Made by a program: the position numbers and the translations under genes. From the NCBI RefSeq assembly GCF_024347495.1, contig NZ_AP025491.1, positions 558,001 through 622,000 of the forward strand: a stretch of DNA of 64,000 bases, written 5' to 3'. Below, in pieces: positions 33,090-41,420 of this stretch. Under the pieces are notes generated by a model. That model had not been told where the DNA came from and made no database searches. It saw only the letters and a program-made list of their open reading frames with translations. How positions within the stretch are numbered: the stretch's first letter is position 1; each line of letters starts with the position of its first letter. Origin of the DNA: Vibrio gallaecicus (lineage in GTDB: Bacteria > Pseudomonadota > Gammaproteobacteria > Enterobacterales > Vibrionaceae).

Positions 33090-33728
33090 ATGTTTAGTGA
33101 AGGCGTTAAACCGTTAAAAAGAAGTATGTTGAAAAGTAATATATGTAAATTGAAACTATTAAAACTTGGAATATACAAGAGTCTTATTTTAGGTGGTTTA
33201 TCATTAAGCTTATTAGCTTGTACTACAATAGAAAAACCAAGAGTGAATGATTATGGCGTGGTGACGAGTGGGGATTTCACTTTCATGGAAAAAGGTATCA
33301 AAACCTATTCATGGCACTCAACGTCAAATAAAGCTTACCTTTCTAGTAAATACAACCAAACTCAAGTCACAGACTTGGTTCGTCAATCGATTCAGAAAGA
33401 ACTATCAGCGCATGGCTTTCAATTAAAAGAAAATAATGTGGTAGGTGATATGGTTGTCGGTTTTGGCCTAACGGAAGAATCGATTCTGAGTGATGAGCAA
33501 ATATTTGAAGCAATAAAATTATCTACGGGCGTTCCATTTTATGATGGGGATGGCAAGCTTGCAGAAAAAGGTTCTATGTATATCTTTATCATGGTTCCTA
33601 ATAATGCAGTCCCTCAATGGCAGGCGTTTGCTCAAGCTGCGCTAAAAAATGGCAACGAAATCGGCGAGACAAAAAACCGATTGGATCATTTCATTAATAA
33701 GCTGTTTAAAAACTTGCCACATATTTAA
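33090..33728 (+). CDS. DUF4136-like lipoprotein
   Basis: A lipobox is visible as SLSLLAC with Cys44, so the mature protein is anchored to a membrane, most likely the outer one. Mature residues show the DUF4136-like layout: FTFMEKGIKTYSWHSTS, then VRQSIQKELSAHGFQLKENN, VGFGLTEES and a late FINKLFKNLPHI, with VTDLVRQSI matching the family helix. The N-terminus is unusual: residues 15-34 carry a five-residue K-x-x-x-[YCL] repeat before the hydrophobic core. The first ATG 33090 has AAGGATCG upstream; ATG 33126 would still include the repeat. Function of the family is unknown. Confidence 0.7.
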   Translation: MFSEGVKPLKRSMLKSNICKLKLLKLGIYKSLILGGLSLSLLACTTIEKPRVNDYGVVTSGDFTFMEKGIKTYSWHSTSNKAYLSSKYNQTQVTDLVRQSIQKELSAHGFQLKENNVVGDMVVGFGLTEESILSDEQIFEAIKLSTGVPFYDGDGKLAEKGSMYIFIMVPNNAVPQWQAFAQAALKNGNEIGETKNRLDHFINKLFKNLPHI

Positions 33729-33857
33729 GTCACTGTTCATATTTAAATCATAGCTATTCTCTCAGTCACTATTTTCCTCTTAGCGATTATTCCCTTTAAG
33801 TTAGCATTTATAGAAGTTAGAGATTCTAAACATCACAGCGCATAAATTTAAAGCCCG

Positions 33858-34898
33858 CTAAACTAGGGCTTTATTACTTATAGCTATGTGTTGTTCGTAT
33901 AACTCTTTAGGTGAAACTCCAAACAACTTTTTAAATGCATTTGTGAAGTTAGAAGGGTGATGGTAACCCGCTTCATAAGCGGCTTCCGTTATTGTCATTG
34001 TCCCTCTTTCAATATGTACTTTTGCAATTTCTAACCTTCGTTGACGAATATAGCTGGATACGGTGACTCCAAGATCTTGTTTAAATTTACGTTGTAAGTT
34101 TGAAACGCTCATTGCCATTTTGTCGGCTAAAAAATCTAAGCTAATATCTTCATCTAAGTGTGACTCTATATAGTGTATTGAAGCACTTATTTTATCATTA
34201 AGAGGCTGCTTTTCTGACTCAGAGTTACCTAGCTTCTCTGGCGATAGTTGTTTCAAAACATCAAAGATGAGCTGTTGAGCCAAAGTCTCTTTCTGAAGTG
34301 ATGAGATGAAGTCATTGCTGTTTGGAAGACCTAAAATCTTTTCTACCAGAGTAATAATTTCAGGTGTCACATTCAGTAACTGATGTGACTGATCGATGTT
34401 AGAGAATGAATGCAATGTACAATTCAGTGCTGTATGTTGCTTTATCCAAATAGGTGAAATCATGATATGGAGCTTTGATAACTGATTACCACGTGTGATT
34501 GTTTTACGAAAACATGCTGGGGTAGATAAATTAACAATTGCACCTTTAGGTGATTCATCAGAATTTAAATCTAACTTCAGGTTGTCATAGGAAACGCTCA
34601 ATGACCCGCTTAGCAATATGGTGATAATCATTGATGCTTGAGCCGTTGCAACGACCTCCGAATCTACAAGTTCTAAACAATTTCCACCATGCATTGAAAA
34701 CCGATTTTCACTGTTATATATAACAAATTTGCCTTCCACTAATGGGGATTGTTTTTTATTACTCTCACCAACAATCAATTGTTTCTCGGTTTCTTCAACT
34801 CGTTTTATTAAAGCAACACGACTAATTTCTTTCCGCTGTTTGTTTTGATGAGCGGCCGGCATACGCATTTTCCTCATTATGTTTATGCGATTTTGCAT
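33858..34898 (-). CDS. AraC-family regulator of the adjacent siderophore receptor
   Basis: A C-terminal AraC DNA-binding domain with two helix-turn-helix units: LDFLADKMAMSVSNLQRKFK and TITEAAYEAGYHHPSNFTNA, then FKKLFGVSPKELYEQ. The N-terminal 200 residues are a cupin-like ligand domain that I cannot assign. The frame is open to 34964, but that start would overlap the Fur-like site, so ATG 34898 or a later ATG (34877, 34868, 34862) is more likely. It is divergent from a TonB-dependent receptor 78 bases away. This matches Vibrio loci in which an AraC activator senses a siderophore and switches on its receptor, probably with Fur repression. Confidence 0.85.
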   Translation of the reverse strand: MQNRINIMRKMRMPAAHQNKQRKEISRVALIKRVEETEKQLIVGESNKKQSPLVEGKFVIYNSENRFSMHGGNCLELVDSEVVATAQASMIITILLSGSLSVSYDNLKLDLNSDESPKGAIVNLSTPACFRKTITRGNQLSKLHIMISPIWIKQHTALNCTLHSFSNIDQSHQLLNVTPEIITLVEKILGLPNSNDFISSLQKETLAQQLIFDVLKQLSPEKLGNSESEKQPLNDKISASIHYIESHLDEDISLDFLADKMAMSVSNLQRKFKQDLGVTVSSYIRQRRLEIAKVHIERGTMTITEAAYEAGYHHPSNFTNAFKKLFGVSPKELYEQHIAISNKALV

Positions 34899-34939
34899 AA
34901 TATATTCAACTATTAATTGAACTTGAGTGAATTTACCAT

Positions 34940-34965
34940 AAATGCAATTTATTATCATTTGCATT
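34940..34965. promoter_or_regulatory. Fur-like inverted repeat between AraC gene and TonB receptor
   Basis: AAATGCAA, ten AT-rich bases including TTATTATCA, then TTTGCATT: eight-base arms. It sits immediately before the receptor start and upstream of the regulator. The composition fits a degenerate Fur box, though an AraC site is possible. Confidence 0.55.
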
Positions 34966-34975
34966 AAGGCTATTC

Positions 34976-36976
34976 ATGGAAACGAACAACTTTGCTCTGA
35001 AGAAAAAAGCACTACTGAGTATGGCAATTGCTGCTGTATGTAATAGTGCAGCACATGCTGAATCAACTGAGTTTGAGGAAGTAGTGGTTTGGGGCACTAA
35101 GGTATCAAGCAGCTCAGAGTCAGTATATGCAGAAGATATGGCGTTAAAGCAAGCTGATCATATGTCGGATTTATTAAGAGACATTCCAGGGGTTGATGTT
35201 GGAGGTACGCACTCCGTGAACCAACGTATCAACATCCGAGGGATGGGAGAAACAAAGCTAGATATTCGTTTAGATGGTGCTTCGCAACATGCCAACATGT
35301 TCCACCATATCGGCAATTTAACGCTTAACCCAGACATTATTAAGTCTGCAGATATTCAAGTTGGTAATAACTCAGTTGCTCAATCTGGTTTAGGGGGCGG
35401 TGTTTATTTTGAAACAAAAGATGCTATGGATCTACTGAGATATGATGAAGACTTCGGTGTAAGAATCTACGGTGGTGCGGCATCAAATAAGAGTGAGCAG
35501 GCATCAATAACACTTTATGGCATGTTATCAGATAAGGTTGATGCGCTTGTTTATGGGCATGGGGTTTCAAGAGGAAACTTTGAAGATGGAAATGGTGTTG
35601 AAACCTTTGGCGCTGAAGGGGACGTATATAATGTCTTAGCCAAAGTAGGCTTCGAACCAAATGATCTCCATCGTTTCGAAATCAGTGCGGACATGTATCG
35701 GGATGAAGGCGATTACAGCCCACGACCTGATATGTCTGGGTCTGCGAATGAAACCATCAGTCAAGATCTTCTACTTCCAACTGAATATGACAGAAATACA
35801 TTCGTACTTTCTTATGAATTAACAGGGGAAGCGCATAAAGGTAAAGTGAGTGTCTATTCAAGCCAAACAGAGGTCACACGTGATGAATCAAAAATCACCG
35901 TTCGCTGGCCAACTGATCGCTTATCCGAAAACTCAGCAACTAACCGAAATCTAGGGGCTAATGCTAAATTTGAGTCAGACTTGGCTTTAGGTAGCTTCGA
36001 TAACACTTTATTGTATGGCATAGACTACATTGACCAGAATTCAACCAGTGAGTATGGCGGCAATAAATTCATGGATGAAACCGCTATTTCACGAGCTATT
36101 TTCCTTGAAGATACGTTATATATTACACCATCAATACTTGTTACCGCGGGTGTGCGTTTTGAAGATTATGAGCGTAAAGCAACAACGGGGAGTAAGACAT
36201 TTGATGATATTACATGGTCATTAGGTTCTGAATGGGAAGCAACTGACAACGTAACCTTATTCGCGAATACTCGTTCATTATTCAAAGGACCTGAATTATT
36301 AGAAACGTTCATCGCGTATCAAGATGTAGCGGTGCTAGCTGACGATATTAAAGCCGAAACAGGTCAAAATACTCAAGGTGGTGTTCGTTTTGATAAGCAA
36401 GTTGGTGACCATTATATTGGTGCTAACCTGACGATTTTCAAAACAACGATTGAAGATTATATTACTGAAGAGTACCAACGCGCGACGCAGGGCTACTTAA
36501 TTTATAACCTTGGCGATATGGAAACGAAAGGGGCAGAGGTCAGTGCGACTTATGGTTACAAGCTGTTCCATTCAAAACTGTCTTACTCACAGCTAGAAAA
36601 TAAAGATAAAACAAATGGCGGTCCAATTTTAGACGGTAATGGTCGAAGTGCAGATATGGGCGATAGCTTTGCCTTAACACTGGATTACCAATCGGACTCA
36701 CTAGACACACAGTTTGGCTGGACTTCAATCCTAGTGCTTGACGAAGATAATGTAGTTGAAGGAACACCTGAAAAAGAAGGTTACGATGTTCATAACCTTT
36801 ATGCACAATGGCGACCATCAAGTGTTGAAGATCTCGCGGTTACTTTCGGCATAGATAATGTGTTTGATGAGCTTTATATTTCGCATGCTTCACGAACTGG
36901 CTACTCAAGAACCACGTTAGCTGAAGATTACGAACCAGGTCGTAACTACAAGTTATCATTGGCATATCAATTTTAG
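34976..36976 (+). CDS. TonB-dependent siderophore receptor
   Basis: The 666-residue outer-membrane protein has a signal peptide ending AAHAES, a TonB box (EEVVVWG), and a plug domain (MSDLLRDIPGVDVGGTHSVN, then INIRGMGETKLDIRLDGASQ). A 22-strand barrel follows, ending in NYKLSLAYQF with the terminal Phe used for outer-membrane insertion. TAAGG precedes ATG 34976. Length and the divergent AraC regulator suggest a xenosiderophore receptor such as for hydroxamates; the substrate is not readable. A DUF2218 gene follows ten bases downstream and is probably co-transcribed. Confidence 0.9.
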   Translation: METNNFALKKKALLSMAIAAVCNSAAHAESTEFEEVVVWGTKVSSSSESVYAEDMALKQADHMSDLLRDIPGVDVGGTHSVNQRINIRGMGETKLDIRLDGASQHANMFHHIGNLTLNPDIIKSADIQVGNNSVAQSGLGGGVYFETKDAMDLLRYDEDFGVRIYGGAASNKSEQASITLYGMLSDKVDALVYGHGVSRGNFEDGNGVETFGAEGDVYNVLAKVGFEPNDLHRFEISADMYRDEGDYSPRPDMSGSANETISQDLLLPTEYDRNTFVLSYELTGEAHKGKVSVYSSQTEVTRDESKITVRWPTDRLSENSATNRNLGANAKFESDLALGSFDNTLLYGIDYIDQNSTSEYGGNKFMDETAISRAIFLEDTLYITPSILVTAGVRFEDYERKATTGSKTFDDITWSLGSEWEATDNVTLFANTRSLFKGPELLETFIAYQDVAVLADDIKAETGQNTQGGVRFDKQVGDHYIGANLTIFKTTIEDYITEEYQRATQGYLIYNLGDMETKGAEVSATYGYKLFHSKLSYSQLENKDKTNGGPILDGNGRSADMGDSFALTLDYQSDSLDTQFGWTSILVLDEDNVVEGTPEKEGYDVHNLYAQWRPSSVEDLAVTFGIDNVFDELYISHASRTGYSRTTLAEDYEPGRNYKLSLAYQF

Positions 36977-36985
36977 GTGGTATAC

Positions 36986-37294
36986 ATGGATTTGAAATTA
37001 GACGCACTAAAATACCAAGCTCATGTTGTTATTCATTCTCCGCACGCCGGGAAATACTTAAGCACATTATGTCGTCACTTTGGTCGAAAAGTGAAATCTA
37101 CATGGGATGAGGAAAGGGGAGTTGTAGAGTTTCCTATTGGTGTTTCAAAATTTGAATATGATGATAAAAAATCTGAACTAATAATTACATGCTACTCGGG
37201 TGATAAAACTCAGTTAGATAGACAGCAATTAATTATTGAAAGCCATGTTCATCAATTTTCAAGAAGAGAAACGCTTATTCTTGATTGGGAGTGA
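36986..37294 (+). CDS. DUF2218 protein downstream of siderophore receptor
   Basis: ATG 36986 follows AGGTGG overlapping the receptor stop. The 102-residue soluble protein contains TLCRHFGRKVKSTWDEERG and a two-layer alpha/beta pattern typical of DUF2218, a family often found beside siderophore uptake genes and TonB receptors. It has no signal peptide, so it works in the cytoplasm. A role in siderophore reduction or iron release has been suggested for such neighbours but is not established. Only one cysteine pair position (Cys27, Cys65) is present. Confidence 0.75.
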   Translation: MDLKLDALKYQAHVVIHSPHAGKYLSTLCRHFGRKVKSTWDEERGVVEFPIGVSKFEYDDKKSELIITCYSGDKTQLDRQQLIIESHVHQFSRRETLILDWE

Positions 37295-37310
37295 GCTATA
37301 AAAGAAACTA

Positions 37311-37339
37311 AAAAAGAGCGACGATAGTTGCTCTTTTTT
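37311..37339 (+). terminator. Terminator after the DUF2218 gene
   Basis: AAAAAGAGC pairs with GCTCTTTTT around a ten-base loop, and a T-run follows. Confidence 0.75.
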
Positions 37340-37555
37340 ATTTATCTGTAACTTATTGATAACATGTGTGGGGCGGGGAATGTTAGAGCGTTGGCAATGA
37401 GCTCTGTCTTAAAAGTCTTTTAGTTATTAGTTTTTTACTCTTATTTACAAATTACTCTATTATTAGTAAGAGTATTATCACATTGGATATTCGAGGTGGT
37501 TCACATTTTGTTAACTTGTGATATCTTGTCTGAAATTTGTAAAAGGAGCTCAGGG

Positions 37556-39553
37556 ATGAAGCTTTCGATATCCAGTAAGTTGCAATTAAGCTTTTTGTTT
37601 CTTGTTGTACTATTTATCGTATCTGCCAGTTTTACTTACCGAAGTGTCGGTGTAGTGGAACGGCATACCCACTCATTGTTAAATACTGATTTACCAACGG
37701 TTAATACAAGTCGTGCTATTGGACAGTCAATTCAAGCAAGTTTGTCTACTGTACGTGCTTATATGTTACTTGGCAGTGATGCAACAGTTGGTGAGCAGCA
37801 ATTACAACAACTTTCGAGTATCACGCAAGACGTTGAAAATACGCTTGCTACTTTGGAAACGAAACTGCCAGTCGAGCGTTTTGAATTAGTTTCTGAACAA
37901 TGGAATAACTTTAAGCTTTCATTGGATGAATTAAGTTCACTTTCTCATGGTGATGAAAACTTACCCGCTCATAATTTATTCAGTAATGAAGCTGCACCAA
38001 TTGCCGAAGTGGCACTTGATCAGTTACAAGGGCTGATCAATGACGAAGCTTCGAACCCATTTGGAGCAGATCGTAAGCGACTCTTCAAGCTGTATGCTGA
38101 TAGTTATTCATCACTTGCAAATGCGTTATCTGCGATGCGTGATTTTCTTATTTATGGGAATAATGATTACTTATCTAAGTATGATGATTTCGTAGCTACA
38201 CATGAAAAGTCGGTTAAAGAAATCAATTCCATGTTAGAGATTATGACTCGTAGTGATAAGAGTTTATGGAATCTGTTTAATGAAATGCAACAGCTGTACT
38301 TCCCACTTGCGAAGGAAGTTATTCGGCTGAGACAATCTCCAGAATGGAATAAAGCGAATGCATACATGGCGCAGGTGGTTGTGCCAAACGCTCGCTTACT
38401 TGAAGATAATTTAGACCAAATCGTTAATGATCAACAAAATGCTGCGGATCAAAATGGACAAGGGATCCGTCAAGATTTAGAGCGAGTCAATCTAATGCTC
38501 TTGGCTGCAGTATTGGTGGTATCGATTATTGGCTTTATCATTGCTCGCTATTTAGGACGCAGTATTGGGCTACGTGTATCGAGTGTTGCGAAACGAGCTG
38601 GTCTCATCGCACAAGGTGATGTCTCTCAACCAAGCTTAGTGGTTGCTGGTCAAGATGAGTTGGCACAATTGACTGTGTCGATTAACCAAATGAATGATTC
38701 ATTACGTGAGATTGTTCTTGGAGTGACGACAAAAGCAAATGAAGTGGATTCAAGTATGACTTCGCTTTTACAGTGTAACCAAGAGACGCTCTCACAAGTA
38801 GAAAACCAAAAAATCAACATTTCGCAAATGAGCCATGAAGTGACCGAGGTTGCGCAATCTGCAAGTAATACCGCGCAATTGGCAGATGAATCCGTTGCGG
38901 CTTTGTCAGCATCACAGAAAGAACTTTCCGCAGGCTCTGATGCTTTAGATAGTAACCGACAAGTGGCGGTAGAACTTGATGAAACAATAGGCAAAGCGAA
39001 CCAATTGGTTTTGGCTCTCAGTAAAGAAAGTGAAGCCATTGGTCGAGTGACGGAAGTCATTGAAGGATTGGCGGAACAAACAAATTTACTTGCTCTTAAT
39101 GCGGCTATTGAGGCTGCTCGTGCAGGTGAATATGGACGAGGCTTTGCGGTAGTAGCGGATGAAGTGAGAATGCTTGCAACTCGTACAACAGAATCGACCA
39201 CCGAAATTAATTCTATTGTAAATGCAATCCAGTCTTCAACAACATCAGTCGTGAAAGAGATTGAACTTAGCCAAGGTTTAGCTAAGCAAGGCGCGAACCA
39301 CACCGAAGAGGCGGTAACTAAACTCTTAGATACCACTGGCTTGATTACAAAACTTAATGACCAGATGTTAAACCTCTCTACGGCTGCCAATCAACAGTCA
39401 GCAGCTACAAACCAAATGACAGAATTGGTCTCTGGCGTTGAGATATCAGTTGATGGGGTATCGACCATTAGCCAGACGTCAGATAGCACAACGAATCAAG
39501 TGATAGATAAAGTAACAGAGTTGAACCGAGAGATGGCTAAATTTAAATTGTGA
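37556..39553 (+). CDS. Methyl-accepting chemotaxis protein
   Basis: The start ATG 37556 is set by AAGGAG eight bases upstream; the open frame to 37496 is not needed. The 665 residues comprise a membrane helix (about 10-30), a long periplasmic helical sensor (about 30-315, two four-helix-type bundles), a second membrane helix ([16 protein letters not shown]), a HAMP domain and a C-terminal signalling domain. The highly conserved hairpin tip lies at about residues 500-525 ([19 protein letters not shown]). No C-terminal CheR/CheB pentapeptide is present. The ligand is unknown. It is a single gene with its own terminator. Confidence 0.92.
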   Translation: MKLSISSKLQLSFLFLVVLFIVSASFTYRSVGVVERHTHSLLNTDLPTVNTSRAIGQSIQASLSTVRAYMLLGSDATVGEQQLQQLSSITQDVENTLATLETKLPVERFELVSEQWNNFKLSLDELSSLSHGDENLPAHNLFSNEAAPIAEVALDQLQGLINDEASNPFGADRKRLFKLYADSYSSLANALSAMRDFLIYGNNDYLSKYDDFVATHEKSVKEINSMLEIMTRSDKSLWNLFNEMQQLYFPLAKEVIRLRQSPEWNKANAYMAQVVVPNARLLEDNLDQIVNDQQNAADQNGQGIRQDLERVNLMLLAAVLVVSIIGFIIARYLGRSIGLRVSSVAKRAGLIAQGDVSQPSLVVAGQDELAQLTVSINQMNDSLREIVLGVTTKANEVDSSMTSLLQCNQETLSQVENQKINISQMSHEVTEVAQSASNTAQLADESVAALSASQKELSAGSDALDSNRQVAVELDETIGKANQLVLALSKESEAIGRVTEVIEGLAEQTNLLALNAAIEAARAGEYGRGFAVVADEVRMLATRTTESTTEINSIVNAIQSSTTSVVKEIELSQGLAKQGANHTEEAVTKLLDTTGLITKLNDQMLNLSTAANQQSAATNQMTELVSGVEISVDGVSTISQTSDSTTNQVIDKVTELNREMAKFKL

Positions 39554-39645
39554 TAAGGTGTTCCCGAACTTGGTATTAATTCTATATTTCCATGGAACTT
39601 AATAAGTTACGTAAATGTCTTATCGGGTAAATATGGTGCAAATGG

Positions 39646-39675
39646 GCGCGATCATTTTGGTCGCGCTTTTTATTT
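39646..39675 (+). terminator. Terminator after the chemoreceptor gene
   Basis: GCGCGA and TCGCGC around a nine-base loop, followed by TTTTTATTTT. Confidence 0.75.
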
Positions 39676-39774
39676 TGTAACGAAAGTTAGATTAGCGTAA
39701 GAGTTGGTTAAGTTTCCCTTACTAAAACAGACTTTTAGCTATACTGATCCAAATGCCAATTTAGGTTTACCTCT

Positions 39775-40941
39775 ATGAAATCACTGGTTAAATGTTCACT
39801 CTTCACAGCAGTATCTTTCGCAAGTGTAAGTCTTGCACATGCCGCTCCTACTATTGTTCCATCTGCTCCAAGTCTTGGAGCAAAAGGTTACGTCCTACTT
39901 GATTTCAATTCCGGCAAAGTTTTGGTCGAGAATAATGCTCACAAGAAGTTAAACCCAGCCAGCTTAACCAAGCTAATGACAAGTTATGTCGCTGGGCAAG
40001 AAATGAAAAGTGGTCGCATATCGAAAGATGATAAAGTCCAAATAAGTGAAAATGCATGGGCTAAGAAGTTTCCTGATTCATCTAAAATGTTTATCGAGGT
40101 GAACACTCATGTCGATATGATGGATCTTTATCGCGGCTTAATTATTCAGTCTGGAAACGACGCTAGTGTAGCGATTGCAGAACATGTTGCCGGTTCTGAA
40201 GGTGCGTTTGTTGGCTTGATGAATTCATGGGCTGCCACGCTTAAATTAGAAAATAGCTCATTTGCTAATGCACATGGCTTAGATGCTGAAAATCTATACT
40301 CAACTCCTTATGATATTGCTCTATTGGGGCAAGCTATTATCCGAGATTTACCAGAAGTCTATAGCTTGTATAGCGAGCGGTCATTTAGTTACAACGGTAT
40401 AACCCAATACAATCGAAATGGTTTATTACGAGACAGAAGTTTGAATGTCGATGGCATGAAAACAGGTTATACCTCTGGGGCTGGGTACAGTTTAGCCAGT
40501 TCTGCTACACAAGGTGAAATGCGCTTGATAGCAGTGGTGATGGGGGCTTCTAGTGCAAAGAGTAGGGAATCGGACAGTAAGCAGCTATTGAGCTACGGTT
40601 TCAGGTTTTTTGAAACTGTCCAACCTCATTCTAAGAACGAAGTTATTGCGCAAGAGCGTGTTTGGTTTGGTGACAGTGACAGTGTAGAACTGGGCGTAGA
40701 AGACGATACATTTTTAACGATCCCAAGAACGGATAGTAAGAACCTTTCGGCTTCGGTGGAGTTAACATCAGAACTCAAAGCGCCTATTGCCATCGGTGAT
40801 GTGCTTGGGTACGTGCATTATAGTATTGATGGGGAAGATATTGATAGTAAACCACTTGTCGCTTTAGAAGCCGTTGAAGAAGGTAGCTTTTTCAAACGAA
40901 TACTTGATCACATCAAACTGTTCTTTAGTAATTTGTTCTAG
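39775..40941 (+). CDS. dacA: D-alanyl-D-alanine carboxypeptidase (PBP5/6 type)
   Basis: A 388-residue exported serine peptidase. It has a signal peptide ending AHAAP, the active-site SLTK (Ser63, Lys66), SGN (Ser126) and KTG (Lys229), all with the spacing of class C low-molecular-weight penicillin-binding proteins. The C-terminal beta domain is followed by an amphipathic helix (SFFKRILDHIKLFFSNLF) that anchors the protein to the outer face of the inner membrane. It removes the terminal D-Ala from peptidoglycan pentapeptides and so tunes cross-linking. The stop codon is the first triplet of a TAGCAGA repeat. Confidence 0.92.
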   Translation: MKSLVKCSLFTAVSFASVSLAHAAPTIVPSAPSLGAKGYVLLDFNSGKVLVENNAHKKLNPASLTKLMTSYVAGQEMKSGRISKDDKVQISENAWAKKFPDSSKMFIEVNTHVDMMDLYRGLIIQSGNDASVAIAEHVAGSEGAFVGLMNSWAATLKLENSSFANAHGLDAENLYSTPYDIALLGQAIIRDLPEVYSLYSERSFSYNGITQYNRNGLLRDRSLNVDGMKTGYTSGAGYSLASSATQGEMRLIAVVMGASSAKSRESDSKQLLSYGFRFFETVQPHSKNEVIAQERVWFGDSDSVELGVEDDTFLTIPRTDSKNLSASVELTSELKAPIAIGDVLGYVHYSIDGEDIDSKPLVALEAVEEGSFFKRILDHIKLFFSNLF

Positions 40942-40973
40942 CAGATAGCAGATAGCAGATAGCAGATAGCAGA
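40939..40973 (+). repeat. TAGCAGA heptamer repeat, five copies, starting at a stop codon
   Basis: Five perfect copies of TAGCAGA begin with the TAG stop codon of dacA. The unit differs from that at 2458 (TAAGAAG), but the design is the same: period seven, stop codon first, so TAG recurs in each frame. Confidence 0.97.
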
Positions 40974-41069
40974 ATGCTCGATGGGTCGTATTTTACAAAT
41001 AGACTCTAAATAGGAATGTTAGCCTATGGTATTTTTAACCTAATTCGTTGTTTTTATTAGGAGAGCGCT

Positions 41070-41315
41070 ATGTTGGATGAAATGGCGATTTCGAATTACC
41101 TTGGTTTGTTCCTGATTTTATTGCTGAGTTACCCATTTGCATTAGTGGTATTGCAGATTGCTATTTTTGAAGTAAGAAAAAGAGAGCGTGTCACCTTTTG
41201 GTTTAATCTTACGTGCTTAGCTATCGCGTTATTTTTAATATGGATGCATATGCAAACTGAGGTGATATATGGAAAGTCACTTTTAGATGCCTGGTATGCT
41301 GAAAATCCTGAGTAA
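41070..41315 (+). CDS. Small two-helix membrane protein
   Basis: An 81-residue protein with a strong ribosome binding site (TAGGAGAG) before ATG 41070. Two membrane helices are visible (about 11-32 and 43-62) separated by a basic/acidic loop EVRKRERVTFW. The C-terminus is soluble and acidic. I do not recognise a family. It sits alone between dacA and a terminator, 130 bases after dacA. Confidence 0.65.
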   Translation: MLDEMAISNYLGLFLILLLSYPFALVVLQIAIFEVRKRERVTFWFNLTCLAIALFLIWMHMQTEVIYGKSLLDAWYAENPE

Positions 41316-41348
41316 GTCCAAGCCTAATTAGATATATGGTTGATTAAT

Positions 41349-41381
41349 AAAATGGGCATAGTCAATGACTATGCCCATTTT
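41349..41381. terminator. Bidirectional terminator between membrane protein and PhoX genes
   Basis: A perfect stem AAAATGGGCATAGTC with its complement around a three-base loop, with T-runs on both strands. Confidence 0.9.
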
Positions 41382-41420
41382 AGTATTGGTAGTCGATTTT
41401 TTGCTAGTTTGCCATACTTG

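Noticed and set aside
33850..33872. Hairpin AAAGCCC/GGGCTTT as a terminator of the AraC gene
   Set aside because: The stem is only seven bases, with a nine-base loop that includes the gene's stop codon, and there is no good T-run. Too weak to list as a feature.
38650..39390. 246-codon antisense frame within the chemoreceptor gene
   Set aside because: It is antisense to the strongly conserved signalling domain, has no ribosome binding site and reads as Ser/Ala-rich, the mirror of the receptor's composition.
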